Shown: positions 1-7,904 of the stretch, in pieces
How positions within the stretch are numbered: the stretch's first letter is position 1
How the letters are laid out: each line of letters starts with the position of its first letter
Assembly: GCF_048751585.1 (NCBI RefSeq)
Contig: NZ_JAZHOB010000004.1
Location: forward strand, 248,001 to 312,000
DNA from: G025836975 sp048751585
GTDB taxonomy: Bacteria; Pseudomonadota; Gammaproteobacteria; Burkholderiales; Burkholderiaceae_B
Length of the DNA: 64,000 nucleotides
Reading direction: 5' to 3'
Position numbers and translations under genes: made by a program
The notes under the pieces: model-generated
What the model was told of the DNA's origin: nothing
Seen by the model: only the letters and a program-made list of their open reading frames with translations
Database searches by the model: none

Positions 1-325
1 GCGTGCACGCGCCGCCATGGAAAAAGTCGGCTTGTCGGGCAAGGAAGACCTGAACCCGGTAGAGATGTCGGGCGGCGAACAGCAGCGACTGGCCATCGCC
101 CGCGCCATCGTCAACCGGCCCGCCATTCTTATCGCCGATGAACCCACCGCGAATCTGGACGAGGAAAGCGCTCGCAAAATCATGGAGGTGTTCCGCGATT
201 TCAACCGTGTGGGCGTGACCACGCTCATCGCCTCGCATGACCGCGCTCTCATGGCTTCTTATGCATCACGCACGCTACGCATCGACGCGGGCCGCTTTTC
301 CGATACCCAAGGAGTAACGCAATGA
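1..325 (+). CDS. ftsE: Cell division ATP-binding protein FtsE (C-terminal part)
   Basis: This is the 3' part of an ABC-transporter ATPase; the reading frame is open at the left edge, so the start and the Walker A motif lie outside the window. The remaining residues show the ABC signature (MSGGEQQRLAIARA), Walker B with catalytic Glu (ILIADEPTANLD) and the H-loop (IASHD). FtsE with FtsX forms the divisome ABC complex that controls septal peptidoglycan hydrolysis at the cytoplasmic membrane. Its identity follows from the immediately downstream ftsX, whose ATG overlaps this stop codon by 4 bp (ATGA), a sign of translational coupling. The ATG at 17 is internal to the gene. Confidence 0.93.
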   Translation, partial: RARAAMEKVGLSGKEDLNPVEMSGGEQQRLAIARAIVNRPAILIADEPTANLDEESARKIMEVFRDFNRVGVTTLIASHDRALMASYASRTLRIDAGRFSDTQGVTQ

Positions 326-1230
326 GGCGCTGGCTGCGACAACACCGCTATGCAATGCTGGTAGCTGTGCGCCGTCTTCTGGCGCAACCGTTTTCATCCC
401 TGTCCAACATTCTTGTCATTGGCCTGACGCTGGCCATTCCCATTATCGCGGCATCGGTGCTGGTCTCGGCCCAGCCGGTCGTAAGGCAAATACCGGTATC
501 GCCCGAGTTGACCGTTTTCCTGGCCCCATCCGCCACGGCCGACCAGGCCCGGAAGCTGGCGGCCGACTTGAAGGAAAAGCATGGCTCGGAGATCGCCAGC
601 ACCAAAGTCGTCACGCGCGAGCAGGCGCTGGAAAGCCTGAAAGCCAATCCGTCCTGGAGCGATGCGCTGGCCGTCCTGTCCAGCAATCCCCTGCCCGATG
701 CCATCGTCGTCGTCCTGCGCGAATCGCCCGAGCTCGCCATGCATGCCAGCGCGCTGGCACGTCAATGGCGCGAGCTGGACCAGGTCGACTCGGTGCAATT
801 GGACAGCGATTGGGTCAGGCGCCTGGAAGCCATATTGGGATTCGTGCGAATAGGCCTGGGCATGCTGGCCGCAGGCGTGGCGCTGGTCGTACTGGCCACG
901 GTCTTCAATACCGTACGCATGCAGGCCCTTACGCAACGCGAAGAGATTGCGGTCGCCCGCCTGGTGGGCGCCACGGAGTCATTTGTGCGAAGGCCGTTTC
1001 TTTACCTGGGCGCGCTGACCGGCATGGTGGCCAGCGCCGTCGCACTTATCTTTGCCGCCTTGGCCCTGTATCCCTTGAATGCCGCGCTGGCACGTCTGGC
1101 CAATAGCTACGGCGCCCACATGGCGCTGCAACTGCCCGACGCCCTGAGCCTATTGCTGGCCTTTGTGCTGGTGGCGATATTGGCCGCCCTGTCGGCCCGC
1201 TGGTCCGTCACACGCAATACCCGATTCTGA
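322..1230 (+). CDS. ftsX: Cell division protein FtsX
   Basis: 302 aa, the usual size. The layout is typical of FtsX: a short cytoplasmic N-terminus, a membrane segment near residues 25-50, an extracytoplasmic domain (about 55-165), and three further membrane segments (about 175-200, 230-255 and 275-295) separated by the loop containing TQREEIAVARLVGA, which resembles the FtsE-contacting region of the family. It is the membrane partner of FtsE and transmits ATPase cycles to periplasmic amidase activators. The start overlaps ftsE by 4 bp, and the stop TGA overlaps the ATG of mutY (TGATG), so ftsE-ftsX-mutY probably form one transcript. Confidence 0.95.
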   Translation: MRRWLRQHRYAMLVAVRRLLAQPFSSLSNILVIGLTLAIPIIAASVLVSAQPVVRQIPVSPELTVFLAPSATADQARKLAADLKEKHGSEIASTKVVTREQALESLKANPSWSDALAVLSSNPLPDAIVVVLRESPELAMHASALARQWRELDQVDSVQLDSDWVRRLEAILGFVRIGLGMLAAGVALVVLATVFNTVRMQALTQREEIAVARLVGATESFVRRPFLYLGALTGMVASAVALIFAALALYPLNAALARLANSYGAHMALQLPDALSLLLAFVLVAILAALSARWSVTRNTRF

Positions 1231-2315
1231 TGCTGTTGAACAAAGATCCCCGCCTGCACACATTCGCAAACACGATCGTCGATTGGCAAAGGCGGCACGG
1301 CCGCCATCATCTTCCCTGGCAAGGCACCCGCGACCCTTACCGGATCTGGCTGTCCGAAATCATGCTGCAGCAAACCCAGGTTGCCACCGTCATCGGATAT
1401 TACGAGCGCTTCCTGTCGCGCTTTCCGGATATCCAGACCCTGGCATCGGCCAGCCAGGAAGAAGTCATGCCTTATTGGGCCGGCTTGGGCTATTACGCGC
1501 GGGCGCGTAATCTGCATCGCTGTGCCCAGGCGCTATGCACCGACTGGGGCGGCGCCTTCCCCAAGACATCGGCCGAAATCGCTACCCTTCCCGGCATAGG
1601 CCGCTCGACCGCCGCGGCCATAGCCGCCTTTGCCTATGGCGAACGCTGCCCCATCATGGACGGCAATGTGAAGCGCGTCTTCACCCGTTACTTCGGCATA
1701 GAAGGCATCACCAGCGAGCGGGCCACCGAGCAGTTGCTGTGGCGCAGCGCCGAAGCGGCCCTGGACCAAGCCGTGCCGGCTCCCGACATGGCGGCGTATA
1801 CCCAGGGCCTGATGGACCTGGGTTCACAATGCTGCACCCGCAGCCGGCCCGACTGTCCGCAATGCCCCCTGCAATCGAATTGCTATGCCTTTGCACATTC
1901 CAGGCAAAGGGAACTGCCCGCTCCCAAGAAGAAAAAAACCAGTCCAGAGCGTCAATGCAAGATGCTTATCCTGGCCTCGTCGGGTGCCATTCTGCTGGAA
2001 CAACGCCCCTCGCCCGGCATCTGGGGCGGCTTGTGGAGTCTGCCTCAGTACGAGGACGAGCAGGCCCTGGCAACGGCTTGCGCAAACTGGGGGCAAAGCC
2101 CCGGAACGGCACAGAAAATGGCCGGTCTTGTGCATGTGTTTTCGCACTTTCGGCTGCATATAGAACCCTGGTATTTGCGGGCCGAAACGCCTATCGCCGC
2201 TGAACCGGCGCCACGGCAGGCCTGGATACCCGTCGGCGATCTGTCCGCCACCGCCCTGCCCGCGCCCGTGAAGAAGATACTGGGCGGGCTGTTCGACGAG
2301 TCATTCCTTTTCTAG
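1230..2315 (+). CDS. mutY: A/G-specific adenine DNA glycosylase MutY
   Basis: 361 aa. It removes adenine mispaired with 8-oxoguanine. Visible features are the SEIMLQQTQV motif with catalytic Glu43, the helix-hairpin-helix LPGIGRSTAAAI (about 120-131), catalytic Asp144 in MDGNVKRV, and the [4Fe-4S] ligands C202-X6-C209-X2-C212-X5-C218. A C-terminal NUDIX-like domain that recognises 8-oxoG begins near residue 240 (LLEQRPSPGIWGGLWSLP). The start overlaps the ftsX stop. The stop TAG (2313-2315) lies inside the left terminal inverted repeat of the adjacent noncoding element, so the last codons may have been set by that element. Confidence 0.97.
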   Translation: MLLNKDPRLHTFANTIVDWQRRHGRHHLPWQGTRDPYRIWLSEIMLQQTQVATVIGYYERFLSRFPDIQTLASASQEEVMPYWAGLGYYARARNLHRCAQALCTDWGGAFPKTSAEIATLPGIGRSTAAAIAAFAYGERCPIMDGNVKRVFTRYFGIEGITSERATEQLLWRSAEAALDQAVPAPDMAAYTQGLMDLGSQCCTRSRPDCPQCPLQSNCYAFAHSRQRELPAPKKKKTSPERQCKMLILASSGAILLEQRPSPGIWGGLWSLPQYEDEQALATACANWGQSPGTAQKMAGLVHVFSHFRLHIEPWYLRAETPIAAEPAPRQAWIPVGDLSATALPAPVKKILGGLFDESFLF

Positions 2316-2334
2316 CGCATCTTCGGTTCAGGTG
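2311..2334 (+). repeat. Left terminal inverted repeat
   Basis: This 24-bp sequence begins TCTAGCGCAT and ends GGTTCAGGTG. It matches the reverse complement of 3077-3100 with a single mismatch, and it contains the mutY stop codon. Confidence 0.75.
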
Positions 2335-2388
2335 TTTACAAAGCTTTATGGCCGGTAAGCGTGTGGCTCTGCTCCAGCTTATCAAACC

Positions 2389-2605
2389 GGCGCAGCCGGT
2401 GGGCAGGGGCCGTGCTCGGATCGCTGCGCCCCTTCGGGGTTCCCTTGCAGCCGCTTTGCGCCGGGGTCGGGCGCGAACTCGCCAGCCATCAGCCGCCTGT
2501 GGGCTGATGGCCGGCTCAAACATGCGCGCCCTCTTACGCCCCCGCCGCAAAGCATCTGCGCCGGCTTGCTCAAACGTCGCCCAGCCCCTGCCCACCGGCT
2601 GCGCC
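2389..2605. repeat. Long imperfect palindrome with exact 22-bp ends
   Basis: Positions 2389-2410 and 2584-2605 are exact reverse complements. Between them the sequence continues as an imperfect palindrome (CTTTGCGCC... against ...GCCGCAAAG). At the apex GCCATCAGCC pairs with GGCTGATGGC. An RNA of either strand could fold into one long stem. Confidence 0.7.
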
Positions 2606-2620
2606 TTGGCAACATAGTTG

Positions 2621-2695
2621 ACGATGAACCCCCTTAGCGATGGACGCGGTTGGCGATGGACACCGCTGGGGCGATGAGCACCGTTGACGATGGAC
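2621..2695 (+). repeat. Degenerate 16-18 bp tandem repeat (CGATG motif)
   Basis: Five CGATG cores start at 2622, 2638, 2654, 2672 and 2688, at spacings of 16, 16, 18 and 16 bp. Most are followed by GAC or GAAC/GAGC. The array sits beside the long palindrome. Confidence 0.6.
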
Positions 2696-2716
2696 CATCC
2701 GTCAAGCTCGGAATGC

Positions 2717-2748
2717 CCCGGCCCGCGCGGCAGGCGCGCGAGGCCGGG
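2717..2748. repeat. GC-rich hairpin in the element
   Basis: CCCGGCC plus CGCGCG pairs with CGCGCG plus GGCCGGG around the loop GCAGG, with one bulged A at 2741. Confidence 0.6.
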
Positions 2749-2940
2749 ACGGCGCAAGACCCCTTCCAGCAGCACCGAGCGCCACACAAAAAGGCCAAGC
2801 ACAAAAACCGCCCCGGCGGCGCCGCTAACGTAAAACACCGCAGCGGGTCGGGTGGCGGGGGCCGGACGCGGCGACTTTCGGGGCCGAGCAAGCCGTCGGC
2901 GAACGCAGCCCGAAGGGGCGCAGGAGCCAGGCGCAGCGGC

Positions 2941-2963
2941 GTTCGGCGCGCAGGGCGCCGAAC
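2941..2963. repeat. Perfect 9-bp hairpin in the element
   Basis: GTTCGGCGC (2941-2949) and GCGCCGAAC (2955-2963) are exact reverse complements around a 5-nt loop. Confidence 0.65.
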
Positions 2964-3076
2964 CGGACACGAGGAGCAAGGCCGGCTCCCGCCACCCGGC
3001 ACGCGTCAGAGAGCACCGCACACGGATCTTGAGTCACCACTGAATATCGCGCCGCCAGAACCCGCAAGCACGTATG

Positions 3077-3100
3077 CACCTGAACCGAAAATGCGCTAGA
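3077..3100 (-). repeat. Right terminal inverted repeat
   Basis: Read on the minus strand, this matches the left terminal repeat at 23 of 24 positions. About 87 bp separate it from the rodA stop codon. Confidence 0.75.
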
Positions 3101-3187
3101 TCAAACGTCAACGCGAAGGCGAAGCGCAGACTTTACTGTTGTAAGGCAAGCGGAACCGACAAAGTGCACGTTGATATAGAAACGGAA

Positions 3188-4324
3188 TTACTGCCTGACC
3201 GGCCGGTAGTGGCTGATGCTCATGAGTATCCCGCAGGCTATGCCCAGGGTCAGCAGCGCGGTGCCGCCGTAGCTCATGAAAGGCAGCGGCACGCCCACCA
3301 CGGGCAGGACTCCGGTCACCATCCCGATGTTGACGAATACATAGACGAAGAACATCATCGCCATCGAGCCCGCCAGCAAGCGGCCAAATTGCGTGTGGGC
3401 TCTGGCGGCGATGGTCAATCCGCGCACAATCAGCAAGCCATACAACACCAGCAGCATCACGCCGCCGTACAGGCCGAATTCCTCGGCATAGACCGCGAAA
3501 ATGAAGTCCGTCGTGCGTTCGGGGATGAAATCAAGATGCGCTTGCGTGCCCATCATGTAGCCTTTGCCGTAGACACCGCCCGAGCCCACCGCGATCATCG
3601 ACTGTATGGTGTGAAAGCCCTTGCCCAAGGGGTCGGAGCTGGGATCCAGCAAAGTGCACACTCGATACTTCTGGTACTCATGCAGCACCACCCAATCGAC
3701 ATCGGGCTGGCAGATATCCGTCTCGTAGTACACCAATGTACCCAGGCAGACCACCACGACGGCGGCGATGGGCACCAGCAGCTTGAATGACAGCCCTCCG
3801 AAATAGATTACGCAGAAACCCGATGCAAAAACCAGCAAGGCCGTACCCAGGTCGGGCTGCATCACGATTAGCGAAAATGGAATCGCCAGCAGTATGCCAG
3901 CCACGAAAAAATCCAGTATGCGCAAACTGCCCTGATTCCGATGGAAGTACCAGGCCAGCATCATCGGCACGGAAATCTTCAGCATTTCGGAAGGCTGTAT
4001 GCGCACCACGCCCAGGTCCAGCCAGCGTGTGGCCCCTTTGCTGGTTTCCCCAAAAAATTCCACTCCCAGCAGCAGGATGACGCCCATCACATAAAAGTAC
4101 GGCGCCAGCCTCATCAGCAAAGGCGGAGGCACCATGGCCGCGGCCCACATGAATATGAAGGCGATCAGGAAATTGCGGGACTGATCGGCAAAGCGCCAAT
4201 CTGTGCCGCCGACAGCGGAATGCATCACCGTCATGCCCAGTATGGTCATCAAGACCAGGAGGCTCAGCAAGGGCCAGTCGAACGCCGTCACGGCGCGGAT
4301 CACCCATTGCATGATGCGTTTCAT
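3188..4324 (-). CDS. rodA: Rod shape-determining protein RodA (SEDS glycosyltransferase)
   Basis: 378 aa with about ten hydrophobic segments, a SEDS-family peptidoglycan polymerase of the elongasome. Family signatures include TRWLDLGVVRIQPSEMLKI, YFGGLSFK, the long periplasmic loop with DPLGKGFHTIQSMIAVGSGG, ERTTDFIFAVYAEEFG, and the C-terminal GVPLPFMSYGGTALLTLGIACG. It works with the transpeptidase MrdA, encoded just upstream; the rodA start overlaps the mrdA stop by 4 bp, implying coupling. It is the last gene of the mreBCD-mrdA-rodA operon. Confidence 0.97.
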   Translation of the reverse strand: MKRIMQWVIRAVTAFDWPLLSLLVLMTILGMTVMHSAVGGTDWRFADQSRNFLIAFIFMWAAAMVPPPLLMRLAPYFYVMGVILLLGVEFFGETSKGATRWLDLGVVRIQPSEMLKISVPMMLAWYFHRNQGSLRILDFFVAGILLAIPFSLIVMQPDLGTALLVFASGFCVIYFGGLSFKLLVPIAAVVVVCLGTLVYYETDICQPDVDWVVLHEYQKYRVCTLLDPSSDPLGKGFHTIQSMIAVGSGGVYGKGYMMGTQAHLDFIPERTTDFIFAVYAEEFGLYGGVMLLVLYGLLIVRGLTIAARAHTQFGRLLAGSMAMMFFVYVFVNIGMVTGVLPVVGVPLPFMSYGGTALLTLGIACGILMSISHYRPVRQ

Positions 4325-6378
4325 TGGATACCTCGCGAGGGAAGTCGGGGGTCGGTCCCAGCCAGCGGCGATTCGTGCCCATCGCCGGGCTCGTCCTCGT
4401 CAGAGGCCGGCAAATCTTCGGGACGCACCACGGCATCCTGCGACTCGCCGCTGGCGCCCTCGTCTTCCAGCGGCGGAGTGGCCGAGGGCTCGGATTTCGC
4501 GGCGGCGTCGGCCCGGTTGCTCTGATCGGCCCGTTTGGGCGAAAGCCAATAGTCGAAAACCTTGCGCGCGATTGGCGCCGCAACGGTCGCGCCCCAGCCG
4601 CCATTCTCGACAATCAGGGCCACCGCTATCTGCGGGTCCTCCACCGGCGCATAGGCCATGAACAGGGCATGGTCGCGCAAGCGCTCGTCCACGGCGCTTG
4701 CCTTGTACTTGGCCCCTTTCAAGCTGTAGACCTGCGCGGTCCCGGTCTTGCCGGCCGCCTGGTAGGAGGTGCCCGCAAATGCTCGCCGCGCGGTGCCGAA
4801 GCGCATGACGTCGGCCATGGCATTGCGGATGACGGCCAGATTTTCCGGCTTGAGCGGAATGGTGTACGAAGGCTTGGTGACCGTGCGCACCCGGTGGCCG
4901 GTTTGCGGATTCTCGACCAGACTGACCAGATGCGGCTTCATATACGTACCGTTATTGGCCAGGACCGACGTCGCCTGGGCCAGCTGCAGCAAGGTGAAGG
5001 CGTTATAACCCTGCCCCACCGTCACCGAAACCGTTTCCCCCGCATACCAGCGTTGCTGCGCCGGTTTCTTGTACGCCTTGCGCTTCCATTCCGTCGAGGG
5101 CAGCACTCCGCGCCGTTCGCCATCCAAGTCGATGCCGGTAATCTGTCCGAATCCGAACTGCTTGCTGAAATCGTGCAGGGCGTTCACGCCGATTTCCGGC
5201 CCCAGGGAAAAGAAATAGGTATCGGACGACACCACAATGGCGCGGTGCATATCGGTGGGGCCATAAGCGGCGCCGCCGGCGTTGCGGAAGCGCTGGCCGC
5301 CGAACTCGAAATAGCCCGGGTCCGAAATGCGCTGGGTCGCCGTCCGCTTGCCCAGCTCCAGGGCGGCAAGGCCCACAAACGGCTTGTACGTTGAACCGAT
5401 GGGATACGTGCCGTACAAAGGACGATTGATCAAGGGATGATCCGGCGATTCGTTAAGCTTGCGCCAATTCTCCACGTCGATGCCGTCGATGAAAAGATTG
5501 GGATCGAACGAGGGCGCCGAGACAAAGGCCAGCACATCGCCGGTCTTGGGCTCGATGGCCACCAGCGCCCCCCGGCGGCCCTGGAACTGCTCTTCGGCGA
5601 TCTTCTGCAGGCCTATGTCCAGCGACAGGATCAGATCGGACCCGGGCACCGGATCGATGCGGCTGAGCGTGCGCACCGGACGGCCCGTGGCGGTGACCTC
5701 CACCTCTTCGATACCCGTGCGGCCATGCAGCGACTCTTCCCAGGTTTTCTCTATGCCTTTTTTTCCAATGATGTTGCTGCCGCGATAATTGCCCGAGCGG
5801 CCTTCTTCTTCCAACCGGGTGACATCCTGCTCCGATATCCGCCCCACGTAGCCCAGGACATGCGCCGCCGATTCGCCCTCGGGATACTCGCGCACCCATC
5901 GGGCGCTGAGCTCGACGCCGGGAAACTTGAAGGCGTGCGCCGCAAACCACGATGCCTCGGTATCATTGAGATTGTTGCGCAGCAGGACGGGGTTATAGCG
6001 GCCGCTTTGGTTCAGGTGCTGAAGAAAGCGTCGACGGTCGTTGGGGCTAAGGTACACCAGGCGGCCCAGGTCATCGAGCAGCTCCTTGATGTCGCCCTGC
6101 ACGCTGGCTGGCACGACCGACAGCGTGTAGTCCCGGAAATTCCGCGCCAGCACGGCACCATTCCTGTCCAGTATCTCGCCGCGGCGCGGCGGTATCGGCA
6201 CCACCGCAATGCGATTCTGGTCGGCGCGCGCGGCCAGGCCGTCGTAGCGCACCACCTGCAAATACCAAAGGCGGCCAGCCAGCCCCATGAAGCACAGCAA
6301 GGCCAGCACACCCGCCACCGCCACGCGCAACAGCATGCGCCGCTTCTGATGGTGAGTGGTTTTCTTGAATTCGAACAT
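4321..6378 (-). CDS. mrdA: Penicillin-binding protein 2 (peptidoglycan D,D-transpeptidase MrdA)
   Basis: 685 aa class B PBP that crosslinks side-wall peptidoglycan in the periplasm. It has a single N-terminal membrane anchor (about 17-38), a PBP dimerisation domain (about 60-240) and a transpeptidase domain. The catalytic motifs are S329-T-Y-K332 (SXXK), S-S-D in VVSSDTYFF (SXN position) and K544-T-G. The last 75 or so residues after DYWLSPKRAD form an acidic, Ser/Glu/Asp-rich tail not present in the E. coli protein, which accounts for the extra length. The start is 5 bp from the mreD stop. Confidence 0.96.
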   Translation of the reverse strand: MFEFKKTTHHQKRRMLLRVAVAGVLALLCFMGLAGRLWYLQVVRYDGLAARADQNRIAVVPIPPRRGEILDRNGAVLARNFRDYTLSVVPASVQGDIKELLDDLGRLVYLSPNDRRRFLQHLNQSGRYNPVLLRNNLNDTEASWFAAHAFKFPGVELSARWVREYPEGESAAHVLGYVGRISEQDVTRLEEEGRSGNYRGSNIIGKKGIEKTWEESLHGRTGIEEVEVTATGRPVRTLSRIDPVPGSDLILSLDIGLQKIAEEQFQGRRGALVAIEPKTGDVLAFVSAPSFDPNLFIDGIDVENWRKLNESPDHPLINRPLYGTYPIGSTYKPFVGLAALELGKRTATQRISDPGYFEFGGQRFRNAGGAAYGPTDMHRAIVVSSDTYFFSLGPEIGVNALHDFSKQFGFGQITGIDLDGERRGVLPSTEWKRKAYKKPAQQRWYAGETVSVTVGQGYNAFTLLQLAQATSVLANNGTYMKPHLVSLVENPQTGHRVRTVTKPSYTIPLKPENLAVIRNAMADVMRFGTARRAFAGTSYQAAGKTGTAQVYSLKGAKYKASAVDERLRDHALFMAYAPVEDPQIAVALIVENGGWGATVAAPIARKVFDYWLSPKRADQSNRADAAAKSEPSATPPLEDEGASGESQDAVVRPEDLPASDEDEPGDGHESPLAGTDPRLPSRGIQ

Positions 6379-6383
6379 AGGCC

Positions 6384-6962
6384 CTAGACCGAGCCGGCGT
6401 CGGTTTCATCGAGCCGGCGTTGCGGCAAATGGAGCAAAATATCCGCAAGCGGCCATAGCGCCACCGTGAACAGCGACGACCACAGCCAGCCCCAGCCGGC
6501 CCATTCCCCCGAGAGCCAGGCGCATATGAACTGGGTAATGGCGTTGGCCAATACGAATATGGGCAATAGGTGTATGGCTTGCACAATGGGGTTGAAACGC
6601 AATAGTCGCCGACGCAGGACGATGGCGCCGTAGGCCACCAGCGTAAACGTAAGCGCCTGGCCTCCGAGCAACGCGGCATCATGCACGTCCATGAACAGGC
6701 CGAACACGAAGGCGGTCAGCATGGTGACGCGCTGCGGCTCGTTCAAGCACCAGAACGCGATGACCAGCAATAAGAGATCGGGAGCCGGCTGCCAAAGACG
6801 CCAGGGCAAAAGCGAGACCATCCAGACCAGCATCAGGGTGATCCAGATGAACACCAGGCTCGACGGCTTCTTGAACGGCGACGCATCGATGGGCTGCAGC
6901 GAACTGAGGCCGGAGCGCGGCGGCCCCATTGCCGAAACGCTATTGTCCTGCTTGCGTAGCAT
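6384..6962 (-). CDS. mreD: Rod shape-determining protein MreD
   Basis: 192 aa with about five predicted membrane helices (for example SSLVFIWITLMLVWMVSLLPW and ALTFTLVAYGAIVL), a small integral membrane component of the elongasome. The frame stays open further upstream, but the ATG at 6962 has a strong Shine-Dalgarno (AGGAGG, about 8 nt upstream) and overlaps the 3' end of mreC by 23 bp. An internal ATG at 6929 lacks a comparable site. Assignment rests on position between mreC and mrdA, size and hydrophobicity, because MreD sequence is poorly conserved. Confidence 0.9.
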   Translation of the reverse strand: MLRKQDNSVSAMGPPRSGLSSLQPIDASPFKKPSSLVFIWITLMLVWMVSLLPWRLWQPAPDLLLLVIAFWCLNEPQRVTMLTAFVFGLFMDVHDAALLGGQALTFTLVAYGAIVLRRRLLRFNPIVQAIHLLPIFVLANAITQFICAWLSGEWAGWGWLWSSLFTVALWPLADILLHLPQRRLDETDAGSV

Positions 6963-7833
6963 TGGACACGCCCTCCTCTTGCTTGGATTCCTGGGCCGAG
7001 ATGTCGACCCGCAGGACCAGAAAATGACGATGCCGCTCGGGGTGCGACAAGGGCGTTGCCACGGCCAGGGCGAAGCCTGTTGCAACGTCGCGCTCCACAT
7101 GGTCGACCGTGGCTACCGAGAGGCCGGCGGGAAACAGCCCGCCGATCCCGCTGGTGATCAGCGTGTCGCCCGGCGCCAGATCCACATTAGCCGTCAGATA
7201 GCGGACTTCGACCTTGCCCGAGACATTGCCCCCGAACGCGATGAGGCGCAAGCCATTGCGCAACACCTGCACAGGAATCGAGACCTTGTCGTCGGTCAGG
7301 AGCGCCGCCTCGGACGTAAAAGGCGTGACCCTTACGATCTGGCCGACGATGCCGCCTTCGTCGATGACCGGCATGCCGGGCTGGATGCCGCTGGACGACC
7401 CCTTGTTGAAGATCAGGTGGTGCGAAAACGCATTGGGCGGTTCGTACAGGACTTCGACCGCCACCGAAGGCTGGACCACGGCGTCGGCGACATTCAGCAG
7501 GCGCCGCAATTGCTCGTTCTCGGCGGCCAGCTGGGCGGCATGCGTGGATATCTGGGCCAGTTCGATGCGCTGGCGCTGCAAGGCTTCTTTCTCGCTGCGG
7601 GCCAACGCCGCCGCCTCGGTCCAGTTGTCGATGTGCTCGAGCGCATCCCGGGGCGCCATCATGAGGCGCTGAAAAGGATACATGACGACCGATATCGCCT
7701 GGCGGGCCGGATCCAGGGCCTGCCAGCGGGAATCCACCACCAGCAAGGTCAGTGCCAGCAAGACGAAGACGAACAGCCTGAATTCAGCGGTAGGGCCGCG
7801 CTTGAATAGCCTGATCGTACCGGATTCTTGCAT
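6940..7833 (-). CDS. mreC: Rod shape-determining protein MreC
   Basis: 297 aa bitopic membrane protein: short cytoplasmic N-terminus, one membrane helix (about 19-37), a periplasmic coiled coil (about 68-110, AALARSEKEALQRQRIELAQ), then the two beta domains typical of MreC (for example NKGSSSGIQPGMPVIDEGGIVGQIV and GDTLITSGIGGLFPAGLSVA). It links cytoplasmic MreB filaments to the PBP2/RodA synthase and activates PBP2. The gene lies 71 bp downstream of mreB and overlaps mreD. Confidence 0.96.
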   Translation of the reverse strand: MQESGTIRLFKRGPTAEFRLFVFVLLALTLLVVDSRWQALDPARQAISVVMYPFQRLMMAPRDALEHIDNWTEAAALARSEKEALQRQRIELAQISTHAAQLAAENEQLRRLLNVADAVVQPSVAVEVLYEPPNAFSHHLIFNKGSSSGIQPGMPVIDEGGIVGQIVRVTPFTSEAALLTDDKVSIPVQVLRNGLRLIAFGGNVSGKVEVRYLTANVDLAPGDTLITSGIGGLFPAGLSVATVDHVERDVATGFALAVATPLSHPERHRHFLVLRVDISAQESKQEEGVSNATQAGQ

Positions 7834-7904
7834 GGAATAGTCGCGCCTGCGCCGTAATATGCCCGGCGCACACGAAGGGGCACCCGACCCTTAAAGAATC
7901 AAAT

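Larger units (their letters stand above)
2311..3100. mobile_element. 790-bp noncoding element with 24-bp terminal inverted repeats
   Basis: This GC-rich block fills the gap between convergent mutY and rodA. Its two ends are inverted copies of one 24-bp sequence (2311-2334 and 3077-3100, 23 of 24 identical). Inside are nested inverted repeats: a 15-bp pair at 2424-2438/2909-2923, an exact 22-bp pair at 2389-2410/2584-2605, and GC-rich hairpins at 2717-2748 and 2941-2963. There is also a run of five CGATG motifs at 16-18 bp spacing. No reading frame resembles a known protein, and the open frames on both strands overlap one another, as expected in GC-rich noncoding DNA. The form suggests a large MITE-like, non-autonomous element or a structured dispersed repeat. 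No clear target duplication is seen outside the ends, so transposition is inferred only. Confidence 0.55.

Noticed and set aside
394..936. 180-aa minus-strand frame inside ftsX
   Set aside because: Shadow of ftsX; Gln/His/Arg-rich composition typical of antisense frames in GC-rich DNA.
2191..3099. Long open frames on both strands in the mutY-rodA gap (276-aa minus, 149-aa plus and others)
   Set aside because: They overlap each other in several frames, are Arg/Pro/Ala-rich as GC-rich noncoding DNA gives, and match no family I know.
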